Positions 1 to 5,449 of a stretch of DNA of 5,710 nt are shown here, piece after piece. The DNA is from an uncultured Lachnospiraceae bacterium. Lineage in GTDB: Bacteria > Bacillota_A > Clostridia > Lachnospirales > Lachnospiraceae. Within the stretch, counting starts at the first letter, position 1. Every line of letters begins with the position of its first letter. Location: positions 1 to 5,710 of the forward strand of contig CANOBT010000276.1 in the NCBI GenBank assembly GCA_947564305.1, written 5' to 3'. The notes beneath the pieces were generated by a model. The model was not told the DNA's origin. It worked only from the letters and a program-made list of their open reading frames with translations, and made no database searches. The position numbers and the translations under genes are program-made.

Positions 1-81
1 AAGGGAATGCTGGCAAGCAAAAAAGGATAGTTAATTGGTAAATGGAGCACTAGTTAAGCATAATCTTTGGATTAACAAACG

Positions 82-111
82 GTCATAACACCTTAGAATG
101 CTTCATACAAT
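82..111 (+). promoter_or_regulatory. Sigma-E-type (mother-cell) promoter of the spoIIID remnant
   Basis: GTCATAA (82-88) and CATACAAT (104-111) are separated by 15 bases. This closely matches the -35 (KMATATT-like) and -10 (CATACANT) elements of the sporulation sigma factor SigE. The position, about 30 bases before the start of a spoIIID-like reading frame, fits the known SigE control of spoIIID. Initiation would be expected near 117-120, leaving a short leader with a GAGGGG ribosome site at 127-132. The promoter looks intact although the gene behind it is not. The match is by eye. Confidence 0.72.
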
Positions 112-139
112 GTAAAAAAGTATTCTGAGGGGTTTTCTC

Positions 140-271
140 TTGAAGGATTATATCGAAGAGCGTGCGATGAACATTGCCAATTATATTATTGAAAACAATG
201 CCACGGTGAGGCAGACGGCGAAGGAGTTTGGAATTAGTAAGAGTACGGTACATATGGTAGTAACAAAATAG
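140..271 (+). pseudogene. spoIIID: Truncated spoIIID (sporulation transcriptional regulator SpoIIID)
   Basis: The frame opens with TTG at 140, seven bases after GAGGGG (127-132), and encodes only 43 residues. It begins with KDYIEERAMNIANYI and continues with the helix-turn-helix segment TVRQTAKEFGISKSTVH, the characteristic N-terminal half of SpoIIID. This small mother-cell DNA-binding protein is usually about 80-93 aa and acts with SigE on sporulation genes. After STVH, where the family normally reads K-D-(V/L)-T-(E/D)-R-L, this copy reads M-V-V-T-K and then TAG. The bases GAACGGTT (271-278) after the stop resemble the expected ERL codons displaced by about five inserted bases (AAATA, 266-270), so the gene appears decayed rather than cleanly cut. 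The C-terminal half, including the basic region that aids DNA binding in the family, is absent. It is probably non-functional; an intact copy may exist elsewhere. Confidence 0.8.
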
Positions 272-310
272 AACGGTTTGTGTGGCGAGTGAAATAGTGA
301 AAATAGGGAC

Positions 311-351
311 AGGACATTTGGAAGAACTGTGACAGGACTTCTGAATGTCCT
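311..351 (+). terminator. Terminator-like hairpin after the spoIIID remnant
   Basis: AGGACATT (311-318), TG, GAAG (321-324) can pair with CTTC (338-341), TG, AATGTCCT (344-351). The two TG steps form U-G wobble pairs in RNA, giving an unbroken stem of about 14 bp with a 13-base loop. It is followed by TTTATAATATTT. The U-run is short (four T at 351-354), so this could be an intrinsic terminator of modest strength or an operator-like inverted repeat for the promoter that overlaps it. No gene ends immediately before it except the broken spoIIID. Confidence 0.5.
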
Positions 352-359
352 TTTATAAT
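329..359 (+). promoter_or_regulatory. Possible sigma-A promoter of the DUF3990/NADAR cluster
   Basis: A perfect TATAAT lies at 354-359 and GTGACA (five of six to TTGACA) at 329-334. The spacer is 19 bases, longer than the preferred 17, which weakens the call. It sits 35-75 bases ahead of a 13-codon ORF and the DUF3990 remnant, and no other promoter-like pair was seen before that cluster. The -35 box is inside the hairpin loop and 3' arm at 311-351, so stem binding or read-through could affect it. Confidence 0.35.
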
Positions 360-392
360 ATTTGATTGTGAAATGAAAGGGGTGAGGGTATA

Positions 393-434
393 ATGAATAC
401 AGAAAAGCGGTGGGCAAAAACCAGGGGAGAGTAA
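393..434 (+). CDS. 13-codon ORF with strong ribosome site, possible leader or gene remnant
   Basis: ATG at 393 follows AAAGGGGTGAGGG (377-389), one of the strongest purine-rich ribosome sites in the window. The peptide is MNTEKRWAKTRGE and ends with TAA at 432-434, two bases before the GTG of the DUF3990 remnant. Such tight spacing implies translational coupling. I do not recognise the peptide. From memory, DUF3990 genes are often preceded by a small DUF3791 gene, so this could be the fused ends of a deleted partner, but there is not enough sequence to tell. It could equally be a genuine leader peptide or chance. Confidence 0.35.
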   Translation: MNTEKRWAKTRGE

Positions 435-435
435 T

Positions 436-806
436 GTGGGAAAGATTATTTTATATCATGGCAGCCCGGATGAAAAGATAATGCCGAAGTTTGGATTGGG
501 TGAGGAAAAGCACGATTACGGAAAAGGGTTTTACCTTACGGAAAGTTTGGAACTCGCAAAAGAGTGGGCGGTCTATCGGCCGAATGCATCAAACGGATGG
601 GTGCATGAATTTGAATTGGATACAGATGGGCTGAATATATTGGATTTTCAGGAACACAGCGCCTTGACATGGCTGGCTGAACTGATGAAACTACAGAGTT
701 TAATAAGAAGTATAACAAGCGGGACATGTTGGCGCGTGAGAATATGCGAAAACTGATTGATTCAGACCGAAACCGTGTAACCAATGTGTTCAGCACATTA
801 GTCTGA
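436..806 (+). pseudogene. DUF3990-type ADP-ribosyltransferase-fold protein, internally deleted and frameshifted
   Basis: Translation starts at GTG 436, six bases after GGGGAG (424-429). Residues 4-43 (IILYHGS...HDYGKGFYLTESLELAKEWA) show the first two signatures of the PARP-like ART fold: a YHGS motif with H8, and GKGFY (29-33) followed by a helix resembling the GKGIYF..S.. segment of PARPs. This pattern fits DUF3990. The first frame stays plausible through LTWLAELMK (K85, ending at base 690), then becomes unlike any family and stops at 754-756. From 693 another frame reads TEFNKKYNKRDMLAREN, then RKLIDSDRNRVTNVFSTLV, and ends at TGA 804-806; this looks like an authentic C-terminal tail. The central part, expected to carry the third (Q/E) catalytic motif, is missing: the open length is about 120 codons where I recall about 160-180. 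The gene is probably dead as an enzyme. It heads the cluster with the 138-aa protein and NADAR. Confidence 0.72.
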
Positions 807-823
807 AAAGAGAGGTAAGTAAT

Positions 824-1240
824 GTGGGAGCCTATTCTAAAGCGTATTTGGATGAGATAATTGAAAATCAGGGAAAGTTGTTTGATTATGTGGCGATAAC
901 CTATCCCGATATGGATACGGAGGACTTCATTCGTTCCTATATGAAAAGCAATACTAGAAAATATATAGACGAAGCACAGGCATTTGTCTGCACGATGGAT
1001 GTACAGGCTTTGTGGAAGTATTTTCTGTATACAGACCGGTATGAGTTGAAAAAAGGCAGCGCATTGAGCGGGTTTATGCCCGACTGGATTGGCGAATTTT
1101 ATGCTTACTACCAATGGCAGTACAATATTCCGAGTTGTGAAGTTATTGAAAAAGTACCGCTCGCATATTTGGAAAAGGCGTATGCTGGGCTGCATGATTT
1201 GGAATTGGAGCTTGCTGTAAAGAAAGTGGGGATCATATGA
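824..1240 (+). CDS. Conserved hypothetical protein, partner of the DUF3990/NADAR cluster
   Basis: This encodes 138 aa from GTG 824, nine bases after AGAGG (811-815), in a start context identical for 12 bases to that of the DUF3990 remnant. The overlapping ATG at 822 is in another frame and closes after 13 codons, so GTG is the start. The protein is acidic and aromatic-rich with predicted helices, no signal peptide and no membrane segment. Notable stretches are MGAYSKAYLDEIIE at the N-terminus, YPDMDTEDFIRSYM, a W-G-E-F-like DWIGEFYAYYQWQYN near residues 87-101, and GLHDLELELAVKKVG at the end. I recall similar proteins as uncharacterised neighbours in Clostridia but know no assigned function. 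Its place between an ART-fold gene and NADAR, with an ATGA overlap to the latter, suggests an accessory or neutralising role. That role is inference only. Confidence 0.85.
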   Translation: MGAYSKAYLDEIIENQGKLFDYVAITYPDMDTEDFIRSYMKSNTRKYIDEAQAFVCTMDVQALWKYFLYTDRYELKKGSALSGFMPDWIGEFYAYYQWQYNIPSCEVIEKVPLAYLEKAYAGLHDLELELAVKKVGII

Positions 1241-1713
1241 AACCTATCATTTGCTTTCATAACCCGGATGAAGAAAACGGATATCTGAGTAATTGGTATC
1301 CTTCCTGTTTCAAGTTGAATGAGACAGTTTTTTCATCTATGGAGCAGTTTATGATGTACCGCAAAGCGATTTGCTTTCACGATAACAATATAGCGGTTCA
1401 AATTCTTGAAACGGGTGATGCTGTCCGCATTAAGGATTTGGGACGGCATGTATCAGGGTATGATGAGAATCTTTGGAATGGTGTGCGGCAGCTTGTTGTT
1501 TATGAGGGATTACTGGCAAAGTTTTCGCAAAATGATAAATTGCAAGAACAGCTTAAGGCTACGGGAAATACTGTGTTAGCGGAGTGTGCTGTAAAAGACC
1601 GCATCTGGGGCATTGGATTGTCAATGAACGACCCGGACAGATTTGACCGGACTAAGTGGAAGGGACAAAACCTGCTCGGATATGCTTTGATGATGGTGCG
1701 GGATAGGCTGTGA
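1237..1713 (+). CDS. NADAR family protein (YbiA-like, ADP-ribose-processing N-glycosidase fold)
   Basis: The 158-aa frame starts at ATG 1237, which overlaps the previous stop as ATGA, so it is translationally coupled; a weak GTGGGGA lies upstream. Motifs in order are LSNWYP (17-22), SSMEQFMMYRKA (33-44) with conserved E36 and K43, LGR (68-70), W80, the F.QN..L..L..TG segment (96-110), LAECAVKDRIWGIGL (114-128) with D121 and W124, and WKGQNLLGYALMMVR (141-155). This covers the whole NADAR/DUF1768 domain at its usual length. Known family roles include hydrolysis of the N-glycosidic bond in riboflavin intermediates (YbiA) and removal of ADP-ribose from guanine in DarT-paired toxin-antitoxin systems. 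With a DUF3990 ART-fold gene upstream, the latter antidote-type role is the better guess. The protein is cytosolic, and all landmarks expected for activity appear present. Confidence 0.9.
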   Translation: MKPIICFHNPDEENGYLSNWYPSCFKLNETVFSSMEQFMMYRKAICFHDNNIAVQILETGDAVRIKDLGRHVSGYDENLWNGVRQLVVYEGLLAKFSQNDKLQEQLKATGNTVLAECAVKDRIWGIGLSMNDPDRFDRTKWKGQNLLGYALMMVRDRL

Positions 1714-1772
1714 TAGAAGAAGATAGGATACTTAAAGGGGAAATCGTAGGATACTGTTGGAGGTCAATACAA

Positions 1773-1790
1773 ATGAGGAAAAGAAACTGA
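1773..1790 (+). promoter_or_regulatory. Five-codon coupling ORF (MRKRN) ahead of the SNF2 gene
   Basis: TTGGAGGT (1757-1764) is the best ribosome site in the gap after NADAR, but it is well spaced only for ATG 1773. That ATG reads MRKRN and stops with TGA at 1788-1790. The stop overlaps the ATG of the SNF2 gene as TGATG (1788-1792). The arrangement would load ribosomes at the strong site and let them reinitiate on SNF2. An alternative is that SNF2 begins at TTG 1757 itself, but that would place its start inside the ribosome site. Confidence 0.45.
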
Positions 1791-4369
1791 TGAGATTTAT
1801 CATAACAGAAAAAAGCTTTTATATGGAAGAAGGAGGCACGCTTTCAGAAGAACTGCAGGCGTGGCAGGAAGAATTTAAGAAAGACAAGGAATATGCATGG
1901 TATTTACTGGGCTTAAAAGGATGTCCGCCGGATGCCGATATTTCCATACGCTTTCTTTATAGGGTCGCAGAAGGCTATTTTCGATGTCTGACTTCATTGC
2001 CCGAACTGGAGCTCTCCAGGGAAAAGACGGAAGTGCTTTTGGATGCGGATACTGTTTCCAAACTGGAAGCGGCGGTGCCTTTCATAATCGGAGCTGAGTA
2101 TCTGGACGAGAAGTGGATAAGGACTGCGTTTGCCGGTCTGCACGATATTTTTCGGAAGGAGATCGCGTTATATTCAGGCACGGTGGCAATGTATTTGGCG
2201 GAGCAGAGCCAGCAGCTGCGTGTGCCGGAGCGCATTTTCTTCCATCTTGTGGAGAGCGGTGAGGAGGAATTTCCGTTTGCCTTTCTCGCAACCTATGCAA
2301 CGAAAAATGAAAACGGAAAGATCAACCATATGCCTTTGCAGTATGCACTGGTGGAGTATCAGGCGGAGAGAGAAAAACTGTTAAAGCTTTTGGCCTGCCT
2401 GAATAAAGCATCGGAAAAGTCAGGCTTTGTAAGAGAGGCAGTAGAGAGCGGGGAAATGTTCCACCCCCTGAAGCTTACGGCACAGGAAGCCTATCAGTTT
2501 TTGAAGGAAATTCCCGTGATTGAGGAGGCGGGTATCCTGTGCCGCATCCCGAACTGGTGGAAAAAGCGGGCGATGATGGTCAGCATGAATATGTCCCTGG
2601 GAGATGAACAGCCCTCCTTTTTGGGATTTGATGCTGTTTTGTCCATGACGCCGCATTTGGAAGTGGACGGCACGCCGCTGACGAGAGAAGATATCGAACT
2701 TCTGTTAAAGCAGACGGAGGGGTTGGCGTTTTTAAAAGGTAAATGGATCGAGGTAGACCACAGCAGGCTGGAGCAGCTTTTAAAGGAGATGGATGAACCG
2801 GGAGAAGGCATGACCTTTCTGCAGGCATTAAGAGGAGCCTCGTCGGATATGCTGCCAGAAGACGAGGGAGTGATCATCTCCAACGGGAAGTGGCTGACAG
2901 AGCTTTTGCAGAAGCTTCGGAAACCGGAGACGATGCGCAAAGTGAGGGTTCCCGCGAGCGTACATGCACAATTGCGGCCTTACCAGAAAAACGGGTTTAC
3001 ATGGCTGCATTATATGAATGAACTGGGATTCGGGGCCTGTCTGGCGGATGATATGGGCTTGGGAAAAACGCTTCAGGTGCTGACATTTTTGGAAAAGTTT
3101 CGAAAGGAGAGCGAGCAGAAACGGGTACTCCTGATTGTTCCGGCGTCTTTGCTTGGCAACTGGAAACGGGAGGCGGAGAAATTCGTCCCGGACATGCCGG
3201 TACATATTCTTCACGGTGGCGGTGCGGCGGCGCTGGCGGAAGAATTAAAGACTACAGAGGCGTTTTTGTTTATCACGACTTACGGAATGACGGTCAGGGT
3301 AAAGGAGTTTGCGGAGCAGACCTGGGACTGCCTGATTCTGGATGAGGCGCAGGCGATCAAGAATCCGACGGCAAAACAGACCCATGCGATTAAAAAGATT
3401 CCTTCAAGGATGCGGCTGGCCATGACGGGAACGCCCATTGAGAATGATCTGACGAATCTCTGGTCCATTTATGATTTTATTGATAAGGGTCTTCTGGGAG
3501 GTTTTGCGGAATTTAAAGAATACACGAAAAAACTGGCAAGGGAACCGGAGGAGTATGCGCGTTTAAAGTCCGCAATCTCTCCTTTCATGCTGCGGCGGTT
3601 AAAAACGGACAAGCGGGTGATTACTGACCTGCCGGAGAAAGTGGAGACGGTGGATTATGTCAGCCTGAGCAAGAAACAGATTGTGCTTTACCGTAAGCTG
3701 GTAGCGGAACTTGCAGAAAAACTGGAAACGCTGAGCGGCTTTGAAAGGTGCGGTCTGATTCTGGGGGCGTTGACTCGCCTGAAACAGATTTGCAACCACC
3801 CGGACCAGTACCTTGGACAGGAAAAATTTGCGCCGGAGGAAAGTGGAAAGTGGGAAATGCTTAAGACGATCTGCACGACGATTTATGAAAAGAGGGAACG
3901 CGTTCTGGTATTTACGCAGTTTAAGGAGATAACGGCGCCGCTGTCGGCATTTCTGGAGACAATTTTTCAAAAGAAGGGCTTTGTGCTCCACGGCGGCACG
4001 CCTGTGAAGACGAGGAGCCGGATGGTGGAAGAATTCAACGGAGAGGAGTATATTCCCTATATGGTTCTGTCGGTCAAGGCAGGCGGAACCGGTTTAAATC
4101 TTACAAGCGCCAACCATGTAATTCATTTCGACCGCTGGTGGAATCCGGCCGTAGAGAATCAGGCAACAGACCGTGCATTTCGAATCGGCCAGAAGCGGAA
4201 TGTTTTTGTACATAAGCTGGTGTGTGAAAAGACGATCGAGGAAAAAATTGACCAGATGCTGAAATTCAAAAAGGAGCTGGCTGAAAATGTAATTGGAGGA
4301 AGCGGCGAAAACTGGATTACAGATCTCAGCAATGAAGAGTTGCTTTCCGTATTAAGACTTGACATGTAG
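1790..4369 (+). CDS. SWI2/SNF2-family DEAD/DEAH-box ATPase (DNA translocase)
   Basis: I chose ATG 1790 (859 aa), coupled to the TGA of a five-codon ORF and preceded by GAGG at 1775-1778. A TTG at 1757 would add 11 residues that look like translated leader. The N-terminal ~240 residues are helical and family-specific. The SNF2-associated DUF3670 region follows, with EEAGILCRIPNWWKKR at about 245-260. The helicase core begins at LRPYQKNGF (~395). Motif I is DDMGLGKT (K426), Ia is LLIVPASLLGNW, motif II is DEAQ (518-521), motif III is MTGTP (545-549), then FMLRRLKTDK. The second RecA lobe has RVLVFTQF (704-711), SVKAGGTGLNL (761-771) and QATDRAFRIGQ (791-801). All ATPase motifs are intact. Such proteins use ATP to track on duplex DNA and remodel protein-DNA complexes; bacterial members occur in housekeeping and phage-defence settings. 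The downstream SWIM protein is a usual partner. Confidence 0.95.
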   Translation: MRFIITEKSFYMEEGGTLSEELQAWQEEFKKDKEYAWYLLGLKGCPPDADISIRFLYRVAEGYFRCLTSLPELELSREKTEVLLDADTVSKLEAAVPFIIGAEYLDEKWIRTAFAGLHDIFRKEIALYSGTVAMYLAEQSQQLRVPERIFFHLVESGEEEFPFAFLATYATKNENGKINHMPLQYALVEYQAEREKLLKLLACLNKASEKSGFVREAVESGEMFHPLKLTAQEAYQFLKEIPVIEEAGILCRIPNWWKKRAMMVSMNMSLGDEQPSFLGFDAVLSMTPHLEVDGTPLTREDIELLLKQTEGLAFLKGKWIEVDHSRLEQLLKEMDEPGEGMTFLQALRGASSDMLPEDEGVIISNGKWLTELLQKLRKPETMRKVRVPASVHAQLRPYQKNGFTWLHYMNELGFGACLADDMGLGKTLQVLTFLEKFRKESEQKRVLLIVPASLLGNWKREAEKFVPDMPVHILHGGGAAALAEELKTTEAFLFITTYGMTVRVKEFAEQTWDCLILDEAQAIKNPTAKQTHAIKKIPSRMRLAMTGTPIENDLTNLWSIYDFIDKGLLGGFAEFKEYTKKLAREPEEYARLKSAISPFMLRRLKTDKRVITDLPEKVETVDYVSLSKKQIVLYRKLVAELAEKLETLSGFERCGLILGALTRLKQICNHPDQYLGQEKFAPEESGKWEMLKTICTTIYEKRERVLVFTQFKEITAPLSAFLETIFQKKGFVLHGGTPVKTRSRMVEEFNGEEYIPYMVLSVKAGGTGLNLTSANHVIHFDRWWNPAVENQATDRAFRIGQKRNVFVHKLVCEKTIEEKIDQMLKFKKELAENVIGGSGENWITDLSNEELLSVLRLDM

Positions 4370-4432
4370 GAAAGTGAATGCCTTTCTGGTATACAGGAAG
4401 CTTTCAGGATAAAAGATTCGGGGAGGAACAAT

Positions 4433-5155
4433 ATGAGCCGGTATTGGGAAGATGCTGTTTACGAACAGCCGTCGGAAGATAAAATCAGGAAAAATGCCGC
4501 GGATACGGTGAAAAAGGAGAAGAAAAAGGGAAAGACACTGTCCCCTGTTATCATATCTGGAAGAACCATAGCAAAGGAGTGGTGGGGGAAAGCATGGTGT
4601 GAAAATCTGGAGCGCTATGCGGATTATGAGAGCAGACTTGACCGGGGGAAAAGATATGTCAGAACCGGCACGGTAATCGACCTACAGATACAGAAAGGAA
4701 AGATTAGCGCCAGAGTACAGGGACGCAGGAAGACACCCTATAAAGTGGAGATCAGAATCAGTCCGCTTTCGGAAGAACGCTGCCAGAATATGATTGCCCT
4801 GTGCGGGGATAAGATTCAGAATCTGGAGGCGTTGATGGAAGGAGACTTCCCGGAGGAACTGAGGGAAGCGTTTTTACAACAGGGTGGACTGTTTCCGGAG
4901 CCGAAGGAGATTGCTTTTAACTGCAGTTGTCCTGACTGGGCACTTATGTGCAAGCATGTGGCGGCAGTTTTATATGGAGTGGGGGCACGGTTTGACGAAA
5001 ATCCCCTGCTGTTTTTTGAATTGCGTGGACTTGACGTGGGCAGGTTGATTGACGTGACTTTGGCTGACCGGGTGGAGAAGATGCTGGAGAACGCGGACAG
5101 GCCCAGCAGGCGGATTATTCAGCAGGAGGATTATCTGAAAATTTTCGGGTTTTGA
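4433..5155 (+). CDS. SWIM zinc-finger protein, SNF2 partner
   Basis: This encodes 240 aa from ATG 4433, six bases after GGAGG (4422-4426), and lies 63 bases after the SNF2 stop, probably in the same transcript. Residues 20-35 form a lysine-rich stretch, followed by RTIAKEWWGKAWCENLERYADYESRLDRG-type sequence (44-72; the WWGKAW core and DRG-K-Y are typical of bacterial SWIM proteins) and a beta-rich segment ending GRRKTPYKV. The SWIM motif is CSCPDWALMCKH, with ligands C164, C166, C173 and H175, giving the classic CxCx(n)CxH zinc site. SWIM domains are predicted to bind DNA or proteins. In bacteria they commonly occur fused to or next to SNF2 ATPases, so this protein likely supplies substrate recognition to the 859-aa ATPase. 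The length is complete, with no signal peptide or membrane segment. No clear terminator was seen after it. Confidence 0.92.
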   Translation: MSRYWEDAVYEQPSEDKIRKNAADTVKKEKKKGKTLSPVIISGRTIAKEWWGKAWCENLERYADYESRLDRGKRYVRTGTVIDLQIQKGKISARVQGRRKTPYKVEIRISPLSEERCQNMIALCGDKIQNLEALMEGDFPEELREAFLQQGGLFPEPKEIAFNCSCPDWALMCKHVAAVLYGVGARFDENPLLFFELRGLDVGRLIDVTLADRVEKMLENADRPSRRIIQQEDYLKIFGF

Positions 5156-5205
5156 GCTGACAAAATATATATAAACAGTAGGGAAGGTGTATTGTGCAAT
5201 ATCCA

Positions 5206-5418
5206 ATGACTGACAAAAGACAGATTATATATCGAAAATAGTTTTTAAAGAAAGAGAACTGCAAGCAACGTAATATTTCGATCAATGATATAATATTCTG
5301 TATACATGAAGGGGAAATTATAGAACAGTATCCAGATGATTACCCATATCCAAGTTGTCTTATACTTGGGTTTACCATGAAGAAAGGGCGGATTAGGTAT
5401 GACTTGTTTTACTTGTAA
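5206..5418 (+). pseudogene. Degenerate DUF4258 protein (toxin-like half of a DUF4258-YgiT pair)
   Basis: The frame open from 5242 to TAA 5416-5418 contains CKQRNISINDIIFCIHEG followed by EIIEQYPDDYPYPSCLILG. This is the core of DUF4258, a small RelE/MqsR-like family usually encoded directly before a YgiT-type zinc-finger antitoxin. In the same frame an ATG at 5206 (MTDKRQIIYRK) runs into TAG at 5239-5241, so a product from there would be cut short. The C-terminal strands expected after CLILG are absent and the frame ends in unrelated KKGRIRYDLFYL. Both ends are therefore damaged. The remnant overlaps the YgiT-like start (5399) by 20 bases. The match rests on one strongly characteristic stretch recognised by eye. 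Confidence 0.62.
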
Positions 5419-5449
5419 AGGCTATATGGAAAAGTCTTTAACAACTTAT
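5399..5449 (+). pseudogene. 5' remnant of a YgiT-type zinc-finger (MqsA-like) antitoxin
   Basis: The codons from ATG 5399 read MTCFTCKGYMEKSLTTY. This matches the start of YgiT-type proteins, in which a C-x2-C zinc knuckle (C3, C6) is followed by a K-G-x-(M/L)-E-x-S-x-T-T-(H/Y) strand. The second CxxC knuckle and the rest of the antitoxin are missing; at codon 18 the sequence changes to a coiled-coil protein in the same frame. Its position right after a DUF4258 remnant is the usual order for this toxin-antitoxin pair. Only 17 residues support the call. Confidence 0.55.

Noticed and set aside
1..30. A frame ending KGMLASKKG then TAG that could be the tail of an upstream gene
   Set aside because: Only nine codons are visible, with no recognisable motif; other frames are equally possible.
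181..417. 78-codon minus-strand ORF across the spoIIID remnant and hairpin
   Set aside because: No recognisable domain, and it runs antisense to a recognised coding remnant and promoter. The hydrophobic look comes from reading AT-rich DNA in reverse.
536..1195. 219-codon minus-strand ORF
   Set aside because: It lies antisense to the DUF3990 remnant and the 138-aa gene, whose + strand frames have motifs, ribosome sites and coupling. No family features were seen.
1757..1789. TTG 1757 as the SNF2 start (870 aa)
   Set aside because: It sits within TTGGAGGT, which looks like a ribosome site. The 11 extra residues look like leader, and ATG 1790 has a TGATG overlap.
2494..2940. Long minus-strand ORFs within the SNF2 gene (also 2828-3214 and 3599-3991)
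   Set aside because: They are shadows of a continuous SNF2 reading frame with all motifs.
4370..4390. Hairpin GAAAG/CTTTC after the SNF2 stop as a terminator
   Set aside because: The stem is only five pairs and has no U-run; the SWIM gene is likely co-transcribed.
5349..5370. TCCAAGT/ACTTGGG hairpin as a terminator or regulatory element
   Set aside because: It falls within the conserved YPSCLILG codons of the DUF4258 remnant and is followed by few T residues, so it is probably incidental.
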